From positions 62,001-126,000 of the forward strand of contig PGYK01000005.1 in the NCBI GenBank assembly GCA_002839605.1: 64,000 bases of DNA, read 5' to 3'. This document shows, piece by piece, positions 16,744-25,889 of the stretch. The notes under the pieces were generated by a model that was not told where the DNA came from, did not search any database, and saw only the letters and a list, made by a program, of their open reading frames with translations. Source of the DNA: Methanomicrobiales archaeon HGW-Methanomicrobiales-3. GTDB lineage: Archaea > Halobacteriota > Methanomicrobia > Methanomicrobiales > Methanospirillaceae. The position numbers and the translations under genes were made by a program. Numbering within the stretch: position 1 is the first letter of the stretch; each line of letters starts with the position of its first letter.

Positions 16744-18843
16744 GTGATTATAATCAAAAGAACATGGATCTGCCAGCTCATTCTCATCATCGTCATCCTT
16801 GGTGCAGCAGCAGCGGCCGGCTCAATGCTCATCCATGCCAGCCAGCCGGTCCGTATCGGGGTCCTCCTCCCGATGACCGGCGATATCGATGCAAGAGAGC
16901 CGCTCGAATGGGCACAGGAGAACATCAACCGGGCTGGAGGTATCGGGGGAAGGCCGGTTGAACTCGTGTACCGGGACACAGGCACCGGCGATACCGTCAC
17001 CATGGCACAGGAACTGCTCGCTGACGACTCCATAAGGATCGTCATCGGCCCGCCAACCAGCGATGACGTCTTCCTGCTGGCACCGGAGTTCATTAAAAAA
17101 GAGAAGATCCTCATCAGCCCGTTTGCAACGTCCGGCGACATCATCCGGGCCTTTGGCAAAAAAGGGTATTTCTGGCGTACAACACAGGGTGACGTGGCGC
17201 AGGTAAAAGTGATAATCACCAAGATGAAGGAAAAAGGGGTCAGCCGGGTTGCGCTCCTTACCGAGAACTCAACCTATGGCAAAACATTCTATGACTGGAC
17301 CGGGTTTTTTGTCACCGAGTATGGTCTGGAACTTGCGTCGATCCGGCAGTTCGAACCCGCAACCGGGGTAACGGAAGCAGATATTGCCGCAGTCTTAAAT
17401 GCCGATCCGGAATATCTCATCGTCGCCTGCGGACCGGAAGATGCTGCGACCATCAAAAAAGCCATTGACCGGTCCAAAAAACCCGTCCGGTTGTTCTTTA
17501 CCGATGCCGCAGCCTCCCCGGTTCTCGTAACCCTGCTCGGCGAAGCAGCAGAAGGTATCGAGGGGACATCGCCAACCGCAGATCCCACGACCGGCTTTAC
17601 CGTTGCCTACCGCGAGAAATTCAACGAGTCTCCTGCGGATTATGCGGCCCCGATCTATGATGCACTTCTCATTGCAGCCTATACTACCGCACGACAGGAT
17701 GCGGTGCGTTTTGAATCACCGGCCGATGCGATCCGGGCCGTGGTCTACGGTTCCGGCACGCAGAAAGGCTGGGATACACAGGAAGCGCACGAGACTATTC
17801 TCGCGCTTCGTGCGGGCCAGACACCGGCCATCAGCGGGGCAAGCGGACCGCTCGATTTCGATGCAGAATTTGGGGTGGACCCGCTGGCAACGTACTACTC
17901 CCACTGGGTAATTGAGGACGGCACATTCCGTACCATTGATGTGCTGGGTTCAGCAAAGTCCGGAACCGCCGGCGCCAGCGGGGAGTCGGTTTCAAGGACC
18001 CGTGCCTCGGGAACGCTCATGGCACTAACCGAAACAAGCGTGGTGCACTATGATCCCCCAACGGAACGAACGGATTTCCGGGCGGTCATCGTGGGTCCAT
18101 CGCAGGGCTGGAAGAATTACCGGCACCAGTCCGATGCTCTTGCCGTCTATTCGATGCTCCGGGAGAATGGCGTTCCGGACGAGCACATCATCCTGATGAT
18201 CTACGATGATGTCCCGAACTCCAGGGAGAACCCGTTGCGGGGTGACATCCACAATATGCCCAAAGGAGAAAATCTCCGGGCCACTGCTGACGTGGATTAT
18301 ACCGGAGACCAGGTGACTGCGGCCACGTTCCGGCAGGTTCTTTTAGGAGAACCGACCGCTGATATCCCGATGGTCCTTGACGGAACACCCGGAACCGATG
18401 TCTTTGTCTATATCGCAAGCCACGGCACCCCGGGCGGGATCGTCTTCTCTGGCAAATCGCCCTCCCTGACCACCCAAAACTTTACGGAGATCACGGACAC
18501 GATGTACGAAGAGGGCAGGTACCGCCAGATCGTCTTCTTCGTTGATACCTGCTTTGGGGAGAGCATTGCCACAAATGCCACGGCAAAGGGCCTCCTGTAT
18601 TTCACCGGAGCTGCTGCCAGCGAACCCTCGCATGGGGCAGTGTATGACCTCGACATCCGGCAGTGGCTTTCAGACGAGTTTACGGCAAGCATGTTAAACG
18701 CGATCCGGGCGGACCCCGATATCACGTTCAGGGAACTGTACATAACAACCTACGAGAAGGTGACCGGCTCGCATGTCCGGATGCTGAATACGGAAAATTT
18801 CGGGAGTATCGATCTTCCCGTGCGGAGGTTCCTCCAGCCATGA
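16744..18843 (+). CDS. ANF-receptor-type binding domain fused to C13 (legumain/Gpi8-like) peptidase
   Basis: About 699 aa from a GTG at 16744, chosen because a membrane anchor (residues 9-31) starts there; the frame is open back to 16597. Residues about 37-420 form a type-1 periplasmic-binding fold of the branched-chain amino acid/ANF receptor kind (VRIGVLLPMTGDIDAREPLEWAQENINRAGG; PTSDDVFLLAPEF; ENSTYGKTFYDW; FTDAAASPVL). Residues about 480-690 are a clan CD, C13-type peptidase. It has AVYSMLRENGVPDEHIILMIYDD, the catalytic His560 in YIASHGTPGG and Cys603 in FFVDTCFGES. Legumains and GPI-transamidases cleave or transfer after Asn/Asp. The likely role is an anchored, ligand-gated protease on the cell surface. 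The stop overlaps the next start by 4 nt (ATGA). Confidence 0.85.
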   Translation: MIIIKRTWICQLILIIVILGAAAAAGSMLIHASQPVRIGVLLPMTGDIDAREPLEWAQENINRAGGIGGRPVELVYRDTGTGDTVTMAQELLADDSIRIVIGPPTSDDVFLLAPEFIKKEKILISPFATSGDIIRAFGKKGYFWRTTQGDVAQVKVIITKMKEKGVSRVALLTENSTYGKTFYDWTGFFVTEYGLELASIRQFEPATGVTEADIAAVLNADPEYLIVACGPEDAATIKKAIDRSKKPVRLFFTDAAASPVLVTLLGEAAEGIEGTSPTADPTTGFTVAYREKFNESPADYAAPIYDALLIAAYTTARQDAVRFESPADAIRAVVYGSGTQKGWDTQEAHETILALRAGQTPAISGASGPLDFDAEFGVDPLATYYSHWVIEDGTFRTIDVLGSAKSGTAGASGESVSRTRASGTLMALTETSVVHYDPPTERTDFRAVIVGPSQGWKNYRHQSDALAVYSMLRENGVPDEHIILMIYDDVPNSRENPLRGDIHNMPKGENLRATADVDYTGDQVTAATFRQVLLGEPTADIPMVLDGTPGTDVFVYIASHGTPGGIVFSGKSPSLTTQNFTEITDTMYEEGRYRQIVFFVDTCFGESIATNATAKGLLYFTGAAASEPSHGAVYDLDIRQWLSDEFTASMLNAIRADPDITFRELYITTYEKVTGSHVRMLNTENFGSIDLPVRRFLQP

Positions 18844-19847
18844 ACCGAAACCGTCTTCTTGTCGCAGCCGCAGCCGGTGCCCTGCTCGTTCTCCTGCTGG
18901 CATTCATCATCACCTCCCCGTCACCGGACAAAGACCTCCCGATGATCTACATCATCTACGGGTCGGAGAAAGGGGATTTGTCGTACACGGACAGTGCGTA
19001 CCGGGGCCTGTTTGCTGCACAGGAAGCGATGCCGTTTGCCAAACGCGAGTTCGTGACCCTGAACCGTTCTGACCTGGCCGGACGATTGAAAAATCCCGGC
19101 CCGGAAAAGCCCGGGCTCATCATCACGGTTGGTTTCAATTATGCCGCAGACACGCAACAGCTTGCAAAAGAGCACACGGATATCCGGATCCTTGCCATCG
19201 ACCAGTCGGGGATCGGGTCACACAATACTCAGGCATACGAGATCACCTCGTACGGCCAGAGTTATCTTGCCGGCGCTCTTGCAGCATCGGAAACAAAGAC
19301 CGGCAGGGTGGGCATCATCCTCGGGGCGCAATCCGGGTTGCTCGATGCGTTCCGCCTGGGCTACATCGAAGGGGCACAGGCTGCGGATCCTTCCGTTGCG
19401 GTCGATGTCGCGTACGTGAGTACGAGCCCGAATGGGGGATTTTCCGACCCGGCCCGGGCTGCGGAGATCGCCCGCGGCATGTACCAGGACGGGACTGATG
19501 TGATCTTCACCGTTGCGGGATTCTCGGGTACCGGGGCGATCAGCGAAGCAAAGAAGGCGCCGGGGCGGTACATCATCGGGGTCGATTCAGACCAGACCCA
19601 TCTCGGCCCTTCGGTTATCCTGGCATCCGCAGTGAAACGGGTGGACCGGGTGGTATATACCGGGATTGGCGAATATCTGAACGGAACATTTGCCGGGGGC
19701 AACAGGGTGGCCGGGCTCAACGAAGGAGTGACGGGCATTTCCTGCAACCCGCGATTTGTTGCCTGTGCTCAAACGGTAAGTATCTGGGAAGAGCAGGCAC
19801 GAGACGCAGAGGAAAAATACCTTGCCTCCCGCAGCAATGGCGGGTGA
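18840..19847 (+). CDS. BMP-family (Med/PnrA-like) binding protein
   Basis: A 335-aa exported protein. An N-terminal membrane anchor or signal (residues 7-26) is followed by the type-1 periplasmic-binding fold of the basic membrane protein family (PMIYIIYGSEKGDLSYTDSAYRGL; KPGLIITVGFNY; RVGIILGAQSGLLDAFRLGYIEGA; DVIFTVAGFSGTGA; YIIGVDSDQTHLGPSVILASAVKRVD). BMP proteins bind nucleosides or related ligands. No lipobox Cys is seen, so the helix is probably the anchor. It is translationally coupled to the C13 fusion gene. A close paralogue lies at 51975-52991 beside a cache-domain lipoprotein. No ABC permease or ATPase accompanies either, which suggests sensing rather than uptake. Confidence 0.88.
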   Translation: MNRNRLLVAAAAGALLVLLLAFIITSPSPDKDLPMIYIIYGSEKGDLSYTDSAYRGLFAAQEAMPFAKREFVTLNRSDLAGRLKNPGPEKPGLIITVGFNYAADTQQLAKEHTDIRILAIDQSGIGSHNTQAYEITSYGQSYLAGALAASETKTGRVGIILGAQSGLLDAFRLGYIEGAQAADPSVAVDVAYVSTSPNGGFSDPARAAEIARGMYQDGTDVIFTVAGFSGTGAISEAKKAPGRYIIGVDSDQTHLGPSVILASAVKRVDRVVYTGIGEYLNGTFAGGNRVAGLNEGVTGISCNPRFVACAQTVSIWEEQARDAEEKYLASRSNGG

Positions 19848-19926
19848 CAGGGATCCTGTCCGGTCATTTTGGCACTATCGAGATCTCTGCTATCTGTTGA
19901 AACGGGCATGAACGGGAGTTCATACC

Positions 19927-20200
19927 TGAAGCATGAAAAACGGTATTTTTTTGGGGGCAAAAGTACCCCGGCTCAAAGTCTCTCCGTAGCACAGCGGGGC
20001 AGATTCCCGGGTCATGATCTAAACCCGAATTGAGGCCGCCGCGGGAGCGCCCCCGCGGGGGCGGCGGCAGTAATCCCCAAGGGGGTATGGGGGTCTCAAC
20101 CCCCATAATCTATTCTTCCGGAAAACCGTTTTTCATGGGAAGTGCACATGAATGGGTGTGAACCTTACCGGTTCATGCTTGTTTCACCAGAGCAAAATTT
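19927..20200. repeat. Dispersed composite repeat, type A (full copy)
   Basis: This fills the spacer 19848-20203. Elements in order are: a degenerate hairpin H (gaagcatgaaaaacgg), tcaaagtct, cagcggggcag, the GC cruciform at about 20033-20070, a second stem at about 20075-20107 (ccccaagggggtatgggggt and ctcaaccccc), ttcatgggaag, and hairpin H at 20155-20196 (tgaacc-ttac-cggttca). It is collinear with the reverse complement of 23957-24247. Confidence 0.72.
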
Positions 20201-20203
20201 TCT

Positions 20204-20764
20204 TCATTCTGTCGCATCCCGCTCCAGCACCAGCATGACCGTTCCCTCTTCCATCCCGGCGCCCCCGTACGCCGGGCCGGCCGGGAGAAAACCGCACTTC
20301 TCCAGCACCCGGATCGAGGCTTTGAGTTCAGGATACGTGGTGGCAGCGATACGGCGGATTGCCGGGTCAGAAAAGATGGCAGGAATCAGGTGCCGGACCG
20401 CTTCGGTTGCATACCCGTGGTTCTGGAATTCGTCAAGCACCGAGTACCCGATCATCACCGTGTCATCAGATCCTTCCATTGTGGCAATCCCGCCGCTGCC
20501 GATGAGTACGCGGTCCGTATCTCCCACCCCGCAACGAATCCAGTACCAGGAGCAGAAGAACGGATCCGATCCCCCTGATACCAGCGAAATGAAGTGCGCG
20601 AGTGCATCATCATCAAGGAGCGGTGGAGGCCAGCCTGCAGGGACCGTTGCGTTGAGGAGCCGGCCCAGCCCGGCAGCATCGTGGTGAAGATCGCAGGTAA
20701 GGATCGGGAGCGTGGCAGGAACGAGTTCCAGCCGCACGGTGGATACCGGGAGGTTGCGGAGCAT
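20204..20764 (-). CDS. GNAT acetyltransferase (RimJ/RimL type)
   Basis: A 186-aa protein of the GNAT_3 group. It has the N-terminal TVRLELVPAT, the core IGYSVLDEFQNHGYATEAVRHLI (acetyl-CoA-binding motif A, with the N-H-G-Y-A-T loop) and IAATTYPELKASIRVLEKCGFLPAG. It transfers acetyl from acetyl-CoA to an amino group, and the acceptor is unknown. It is a single gene, divergent from the thermosome region and bounded downstream by a repeat. Confidence 0.9.
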   Translation of the reverse strand: MLRNLPVSTVRLELVPATLPILTCDLHHDAAGLGRLLNATVPAGWPPPLLDDDALAHFISLVSGGSDPFFCSWYWIRCGVGDTDRVLIGSGGIATMEGSDDTVMIGYSVLDEFQNHGYATEAVRHLIPAIFSDPAIRRIAATTYPELKASIRVLEKCGFLPAGPAYGGAGMEEGTVMLVLERDATE

Positions 20765-21181
20765 GAGAACTGTCTGCTTTTTTTAGTGAAATAGTGTACT
20801 CAGCGCCCGGGTGATCCTGATGGCACGGTCGGGAATTTCGGAAAACAACGCCCGGAAAAGAAGGTTGCCGGATACCGGCACCGGTCCCGTTTATTTAATG
20901 CGATATCCCGGCAAAATACCCGCGGGAAGGAATACACATAAAACCGATGGCGATCCACCTTTCTTATCGTCTGGTAATAAGGTCCGCCACCAGCCGTCCC
21001 GACAGGGGTGATCACGTGCGGTTTGCCGGAGCCGGCATCCGCGCTGCACGCCGCATCACGGGAATGGTAATGACCGCAACGCCCGCGGAAAACCTGCACG
21101 CCGCGATCGCAGTCCGGTTATGATCGCCTGTTCAGGCTGATGGGGGACCAGCCAATAACGAAGAATCTGATGAGGTATACC
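20765..21181. other. 417-nt leader/promoter region of the thermosome gene
   Basis: No gene is recognised. AT-rich candidates are tttatttaatgcgat near 20890 and a ttcttatcg element near 20962. The word ctgcacgccgc occurs twice (about 21044 and 21097). The region is long enough to hold heat-responsive control, but no known operator is recognised. Confidence 0.35.
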
Positions 21182-22804
21182 ATGGCACAACAACTCGGGG
21201 GACAACCCATAGTAATCTTCAAGGAAGGAACAACGCAGAACCGGGGCCAGGAAGCCCAGGACAGCAATTTTGCCGCAGCAAAAGCAGTTGCCGCAGCAGT
21301 CCGGTCAACCCTTGGCCCCAAAGGGATGGACAAGATGCTCATTGACGGGATTGGCGACATCACGGTCACCAATGACGGCGTCACCATCCTAAAAGAGCTG
21401 GATATCGAACACCCGGCTGCAAAGATGATGGTCGAAGTCGCAAAGACCCAGGATGCAGAAGTCGGCGACGGCACCACCAGTGCAGTCGTGATTGGCGGCG
21501 AACTCATTGATAACGCAGGAAGACTCATCGCGCAGGGCGTCCACCCGACCGTTATTGCCGAAGGATATCGCATGGCCGCTTCAAAGGCGCTCGAACTTCT
21601 CAAGGGCTATGCCGTCACCATCAAGGCAAACGATACGGCGATGCTCAAGAAGATCGCAGAGACCGCACTGACCGGCAAGAACTCGGAGGTCTCAAAGGAC
21701 CTGCTCTGCGATATTGTCGTGAAAGCGATCGCATTTGTGATCGATGACGAGGGTAATGCCGATCTTGCGCACATCAATGTCGAGAAGAAGGTCGGCGGTT
21801 CCGTTGACGACTCTGCCCTCATCGAAGGCATGGTCATTGCAAAGGAACGTGCCCACCCCAATATGCCCAAGTCCGTTAAGAATGCAAAGATCCTGCTCCT
21901 CAATGTCCCGCTCGAATTCAAGAAGACCGAAGTGAACGCCAAGATCAACATCTCAACACCCGGGCAGGCACAGGCATTCCTTGATGGCGAAGAGCAGATG
22001 GTCAGAACGATGGTGGACAAGGTCGTTGCCAGCAAGGCAAGTGTCCTCTTCTGTGCAAAAGGCATCGACGATGTTGCACAGCACTACCTCACCAAGGCCG
22101 GTATCCTTGCCGTCCGCCGGGTCAAGAAGAGCGATATCGAGAACCTTGCCCGGGCAACGGGAGGCTCGGTTATCAATAATCTTGACGAGATCCGCGCAAA
22201 GGATTTGGGATCGGCAGGTCTTGTTGAGGAGAAGACCATTGCCAACGACGAGATGATCTATATCTCGAAGTGCAAGAACCCAAAAGCAGTCTCCATCATC
22301 ATCCGGGGCGGGACAGAGCACGTTGTCGACGAACTCGAACGGGCAGTCCACGATGCCCTCATGGTCGTGAGCGTTGTTGTCCGGAGCAAGAAGGTTGTTC
22401 CGGGCGGCGGTGCACCCGAGACCGAGCTCGCCCTCCGTCTCCGCGAATATGCGGCAACGGAAGGTGGCAGGGCACAGCTTGCCATCGAATCCTTTGCTGG
22501 CGCACTGGAAGTTATCCCCAGGACCCTTGCCGAGAACTCGGGACTTGACGCTCTCGACATGCTCGTTGCCCTCAAGGCAGCCCATGGCGCAGGAAAGAAG
22601 AACTTCGGCCTCGACATCACAGCCGGAAAACCCGCTGACATGCTCAAGGCAGGGGTTGTCGAGCCCCTCCAGGTCAAGACGCAGGCTATCTCGAGTGCTG
22701 CTGAAGCAGCGGTCATGATCCTCCGGATTGACGATATCATCGCCTCCTCAAAAGCAGCCGGGCCGGCAGGCGGGATGCCCCCCGGCGGCATGGGCGGGTA
22801 CTGA
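21182..22804 (+). CDS. Thermosome subunit (group II chaperonin)
   Basis: A 540-aa subunit of the archaeal CCT-like chaperonin, a double-ring ATP-driven protein-folding machine in the cytosol. Visible signatures are the N-terminal [16 protein letters not shown], the ATP-site [23 protein letters not shown], and the Gly/Met C-terminal tail [11 protein letters not shown]. The start ATG follows gaggtatacc. Frames that extend to 21140 add residues not seen in the family. It is monocistronic and ends at a T8 run. Confidence 0.97.
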   Translation: MAQQLGGQPIVIFKEGTTQNRGQEAQDSNFAAAKAVAAAVRSTLGPKGMDKMLIDGIGDITVTNDGVTILKELDIEHPAAKMMVEVAKTQDAEVGDGTTSAVVIGGELIDNAGRLIAQGVHPTVIAEGYRMAASKALELLKGYAVTIKANDTAMLKKIAETALTGKNSEVSKDLLCDIVVKAIAFVIDDEGNADLAHINVEKKVGGSVDDSALIEGMVIAKERAHPNMPKSVKNAKILLLNVPLEFKKTEVNAKINISTPGQAQAFLDGEEQMVRTMVDKVVASKASVLFCAKGIDDVAQHYLTKAGILAVRRVKKSDIENLARATGGSVINNLDEIRAKDLGSAGLVEEKTIANDEMIYISKCKNPKAVSIIIRGGTEHVVDELERAVHDALMVVSVVVRSKKVVPGGGAPETELALRLREYAATEGGRAQLAIESFAGALEVIPRTLAENSGLDALDMLVALKAAHGAGKKNFGLDITAGKPADMLKAGVVEPLQVKTQAISSAAEAAVMILRIDDIIASSKAAGPAGGMPPGGMGGY

Positions 22805-22822
22805 AGGGTTTTTCCCTGCTTC

Positions 22823-22830
22823 TTTTTTTT
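22823..22830 (+). terminator. Oligo-T terminator after the thermosome gene
   Basis: Eight T begin 18 nt after the stop codon, with a shorter T5 before them. Confidence 0.5.
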
Positions 22831-22882
22831 AGATCGGTTTCGATCATTCCAGGTACGACAACCGGTTATTTCGTTTTCACTC

Positions 22883-23012
22883 GTGCTGGCGTGAGCCAGC
22901 GCAGCAGGGCGTCCCATCGGGTGCCGAAATGGTTGGGAAAATCTCAAGTCAGATACTTAAAAAAAATTCTCTGTTCTGGAGAAATCCTGACCGCCCTTCT
23001 CGATTCGGTTTA
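22883..23012. repeat. Repeat fragments (hairpin plus type D motif)
   Basis: In the 22805-23107 spacer, gctggc-gtga-gccagc (about 22883-22898) forms a hairpin, followed by agggcgtcccatcggg. Positions 22980-23007 match 2010-2037. No gene is present. Confidence 0.5.
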
Positions 23013-23107
23013 CCCGAGCTGCACGTGCCGGAACCACACCAGCCGGAACGCCAAAAAACAGATACGAAAAAACCCTGCTGCCTTTCGCGGACAATAAGGA
23101 AAAAAGA

Positions 23108-23506
23108 TCAGAGGATCTTTTTGCCTGCATCGGCACCGGGTTTGATAGAATAGACTTCGGTGATCTTCATGACTACGGCCGACTTTGGCGTGAGGTTTGG
23201 CCTCAGTTCTTTCATCCACGCCACATCCTGGCGGAAGATATCGTCATTTGTGTGGAGTGTTGCCGTGCCTTTCAGCTGGAAACCCCCATTTTCACCCCAC
23301 CAGGAGAGGGCAATCTCCGTATTCTCGGTCAGGTTCTGAAGCGTCTTGTTGAAGTACTGGTCCGAGATAAGCAGCGTTTCGTCATCCATCAGCTTGAATG
23401 CCCCGATTGGAACAACATTGGGCACGCTCTTTTTTGATGCGGTTGCGAGAAACACAAGCTTTGTTCCGGTCAGCGATCCTTTCATCTCATCGGTCAGTTT
23501 TACCAT
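23108..23506 (-). CDS. PNPOx-like FMN-binding split-barrel protein
   Basis: A 132-aa protein of the pyridoxamine 5'-phosphate oxidase-like superfamily. It has LVFLATASKKSVPNVVPIGAFKLMDDETLLISDQYFNKTLQNL and ALSWWGENGGFQLKGTATLHT. Small archaeal members bind FMN or F420 and act as flavoreductases or stress proteins. The specific reaction is unknown. Its ATG follows aggtggaaac. It is flanked by repeat-rich spacers on both sides. Confidence 0.88.
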   Translation of the reverse strand: MVKLTDEMKGSLTGTKLVFLATASKKSVPNVVPIGAFKLMDDETLLISDQYFNKTLQNLTENTEIALSWWGENGGFQLKGTATLHTNDDIFRQDVAWMKELRPNLTPKSAVVMKITEVYSIKPGADAGKKIL

Positions 23507-23628
23507 GCCGTTTCCACCTCATCTCCTACCTACATCAGCACAGGAACTTAAGGGTGTCGTTTTTGTTTATGGAGCAGTTTAAGACATTTTTAGGGGAAAT
23601 TTTCCATCCGGATAATTGTTATCCCCCT

Positions 23629-23765
23629 TCTTGCTATCTCTGTCCCAAAGGGGGCGGGAGCGCATCCCCCCGGTTTCAAACATCCATTTTCAGGTGCCCA
23701 TTAACGGCCTGCTCCACAAAGGCGAGAGTCGATGAGACACCGAGCGCCCGGGGTCCCATCGCAAC
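23629..23765 (-). repeat. Dispersed intergenic repeat, type B
   Basis: The run from ttgctatctctgtcccaaag to gtcccatcgcaactc matches 25394-25558 in the same orientation, with the shared core ctgctccac-gcgag-gtcgatgagac-ccgagcgcccg. The 5' half is shortened. Confidence 0.65.
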
Positions 23766-23814
23766 TCAAAACTATCCATCGCAGGGTTTCCCATGGAAAT
23801 ATTCACTGAATTCC

Positions 23815-24250
23815 TCTGTCCGAGTGTCCTGCATGCACGCCATATTGGGCACAATCGCATCCACAAGCCCTTGACCATTGCGCGACGCTTTGGGCCTCGC
23901 CGCCCCCATAAGGAGTGCAAGGATGCGGCCGAGGACGTTATTTTTTCTGCATATTTTCATGCTTCGGGTGTGAACCTGATCGTTTCATGCCTGTTTCCCA
24001 TGAAAAACGCGAAAAGATTATTGATGGGGGTTGAGACCCCCATACCCCCGTGGGGATTACTGCCGCCGCCCCGAAGGGCGCCCCGCGGCGGCTTTCATCA
24101 CCATTTTTTCGAAACCGGTCATTGCCCCGCCGTGCCCTGCAAGGGACGCCTCGGGGCAGAGTTTGCTCAAAGATATACCCCGAGCATGGGTTTTTCATCG
24201 TTCTTGTGTGAACCTGATCGATTCATGCCTGTTTCTCCAGAGCAAAAAAA
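23815..24250 (-). repeat. Composite repeat: type C followed by type A
   Basis: Read in reverse, a full type A unit (two H hairpins at 24187-24247 and 23957-24002, GC cruciform at 24062-24092, gatatctttgagca) runs into a type C unit (gtcctcggccgcatccttgc, ctccttatgggggcggc, cgcgcaatggtc). The A unit is collinear with 19927-20200, and the C unit with 30420-30540 and 48740-48845. Type C keeps an open frame here of about 60 codons. Confidence 0.72.
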
Positions 24251-24310
24251 CAGGCACCGGATAGGAAGAACCGATCCTCTTATGACCCGCAGAACACCAT
24301 ATCAAAGCAG

Positions 24311-25057
24311 ATGAAAGAGGATACCCGCTGGAAAATTCTTGCCGGACTTGCTCTGGTAACCTTATCGCTTACCCTGTACCTCGCCCATTTTCTGATCTTC
24401 CAGGATGCCCATCACCTGCTCATCTTCCTCGTGGGAGACATTGCGTTCATCCCGTTCGAGGTCTTCATCGTCACCATCATCATCGACCAGATGCTGGAGA
24501 GCCGCGAGAAGAAGCAGCGAATGGAAAAACTGAACATGGTGATCGGCACCTTCTTCTCAAACGCCGGCATCCCGCTCCTTGCCCTGCTTGCAAAAGCGGA
24601 TCCGGAGATCCACCGGATCCGGCCGGAGATTGCGCAAGGCATCAGCGGTACGGACGAGGGATTCATTGCCGTCACGAACTGCCTTGGCTCCCACCAGTGC
24701 CGGGTTCTGGCGGACTCTCTCGACCTCTTCGCCCTCCGGGAATTCTTAAAAAACGAGGAGGACTTTCTCCTCCGCATTGTCGAGAACCCGATGGTCTTCG
24801 AGCACGAATCCTTCACGGACCTGATCCTTGCCATCACCCATCTTGACGAAGAACTCAGGGCCCGGGGCAGCCTCGCATCCCTGCCTGCTTCAGATATCGC
24901 CCACCTTGAGGGTGACATCCACCGCGTGTACTCGCAGCTCGTTCCCGCATGGCTCAGGTACATGGAGTATCTCAAGACGCATTACCCGTACCTCTACAGT
25001 CTTGCCATGCGCAAGAACCCGTTTGACCCGGAAGCCTCGGCAGTTGTCGGGAGATAG
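24311..25057 (+). CDS. Two-span membrane protein, conserved hypothetical
   Basis: A 248-aa protein. Two hydrophobic helices at about residues 10-30 and 37-60 are followed by a basic, charged stretch (LESREKKQRMEKLNMV) and a soluble helical domain to the end. Several parts of the soluble domain are conserved-looking (IGTFFSNAGIPLLALLAKADPEI; HLEGDIHRVYSQLVPAWLRYMEYLKTHYPYLYSLAMRKNPFDP). I recognise it only as an uncharacterised archaeal membrane protein. The cytosolic domain may sense or bind a partner. It is a single gene. Confidence 0.75.
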   Translation: MKEDTRWKILAGLALVTLSLTLYLAHFLIFQDAHHLLIFLVGDIAFIPFEVFIVTIIIDQMLESREKKQRMEKLNMVIGTFFSNAGIPLLALLAKADPEIHRIRPEIAQGISGTDEGFIAVTNCLGSHQCRVLADSLDLFALREFLKNEEDFLLRIVENPMVFEHESFTDLILAITHLDEELRARGSLASLPASDIAHLEGDIHRVYSQLVPAWLRYMEYLKTHYPYLYSLAMRKNPFDPEASAVVGR

Positions 25058-25061
25058 GACC

Positions 25062-25068
25062 TTTTTTT
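25062..25068 (+). terminator. Oligo-T terminator
   Basis: A T7 run lies 5 nt after the stop codon of the membrane-protein gene. Confidence 0.4.
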
Positions 25069-25104
25069 CCGGACCGGGCAAAACGTTCTTCCGGACTTTT
25101 TTCT

Positions 25105-25345
25105 CCCCTGAAAACCTTTGAAGTGATAACGGGGGCAAACAGTCCCCCTACCCCCATTACGATACTTTCCGCCACCCTGTAGGGCGCCCTGCAGTAGCCT
25201 CAATTCGGGTTCAAATCATATCCGGTAATTTCCCGACCGTGCCGTATCGAGTCCCCGAACCGGAGAACCCTCCAGGAAAAAGGTCGCGTTTTTCATGCTT
25301 CGGGTGTGAACCCCTGTTCATGCCGGTTTTTACTGAACATATTTT
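25105..25345 (-). repeat. Degenerate type A repeat
   Basis: It keeps the order of the other copies but with a decayed cruciform (ccaccctgtagggcgccctgcagtagc near 25170-25197). It retains cgtttttcatgcttcgggtg and hairpin H (tgaac-cccc-gttca region) at 25290-25345. Confidence 0.6.
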
Positions 25346-25393
25346 TTAAAAAATTCTGATCTGGCGAAATCATTCCCACAGTGTCATTTTGTG

Positions 25394-25558
25394 GAATTGC
25401 GAGGAGGACACCATCTCTCCCCCCAAAGGAGGAGGCACTCCAAGGAGGCAAGCTCCCCAAAACTCCCGTTTCTAACATTTAGTTTCAGGCGCCCATTTCC
25501 GGCCTGCTCCACGGGGCGAGGGTCGATGAGACCCCGAGCGCCCGTGGCTCCATCGCAA
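25394..25558 (-). repeat. Dispersed intergenic repeat, type B (most complete copy)
   Basis: About 165 bp bounded by ttgcgagg on the left and ccatcgcaa on the right, an imperfect terminal inverted repeat. The middle holds ctccccccaaaggaggagg and ctccaaggaggcaag stems, then ctgctccacggggcgagg and gtcgatgagaccccgagcgc. Confidence 0.7.
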
Positions 25559-25611
25559 ATCAATCTATGATCTCTGACAGGTTTTGCGATGAAAAACTTG
25601 AATTGACATTA

Positions 25612-25832
25612 TCATTGGGGTACGCTGCCACTTTACCCCCAGATGCGATGAACGGCCGCCGCCCCGAAGGGCGCCCCGCGGCGGCTTCAATTATGGGTTT
25701 TCCGGACCGGATACTTCCCCCAAACGTTCCCGGTGAGGTGTCCTGAATCGGAAAGTGCTCAAAGATATCCCGCGTCTAGTGTGTTCTTTTTTTGTGTGAA
25801 CGTTCGTTCATGTGCGTTTCTACCGAGCAAAA
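25612..25832 (-). repeat. Dispersed composite repeat, type A
   Basis: The GC cruciform is at 25655-25686 (gccgccgc arm, then gcggcggc). It is followed by tcaattatgg, tgctcaaagatatcccg and hairpin H (tgaac-gttc-gttca, 25797-25812) with gagcaaaa at its end. Confidence 0.7.
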
Positions 25833-25889
25833 TCATCAGAAGATCTTTTTTCGTCCTCTGTTTCTTAAAAAAAAAGTGAATATCTGGCC

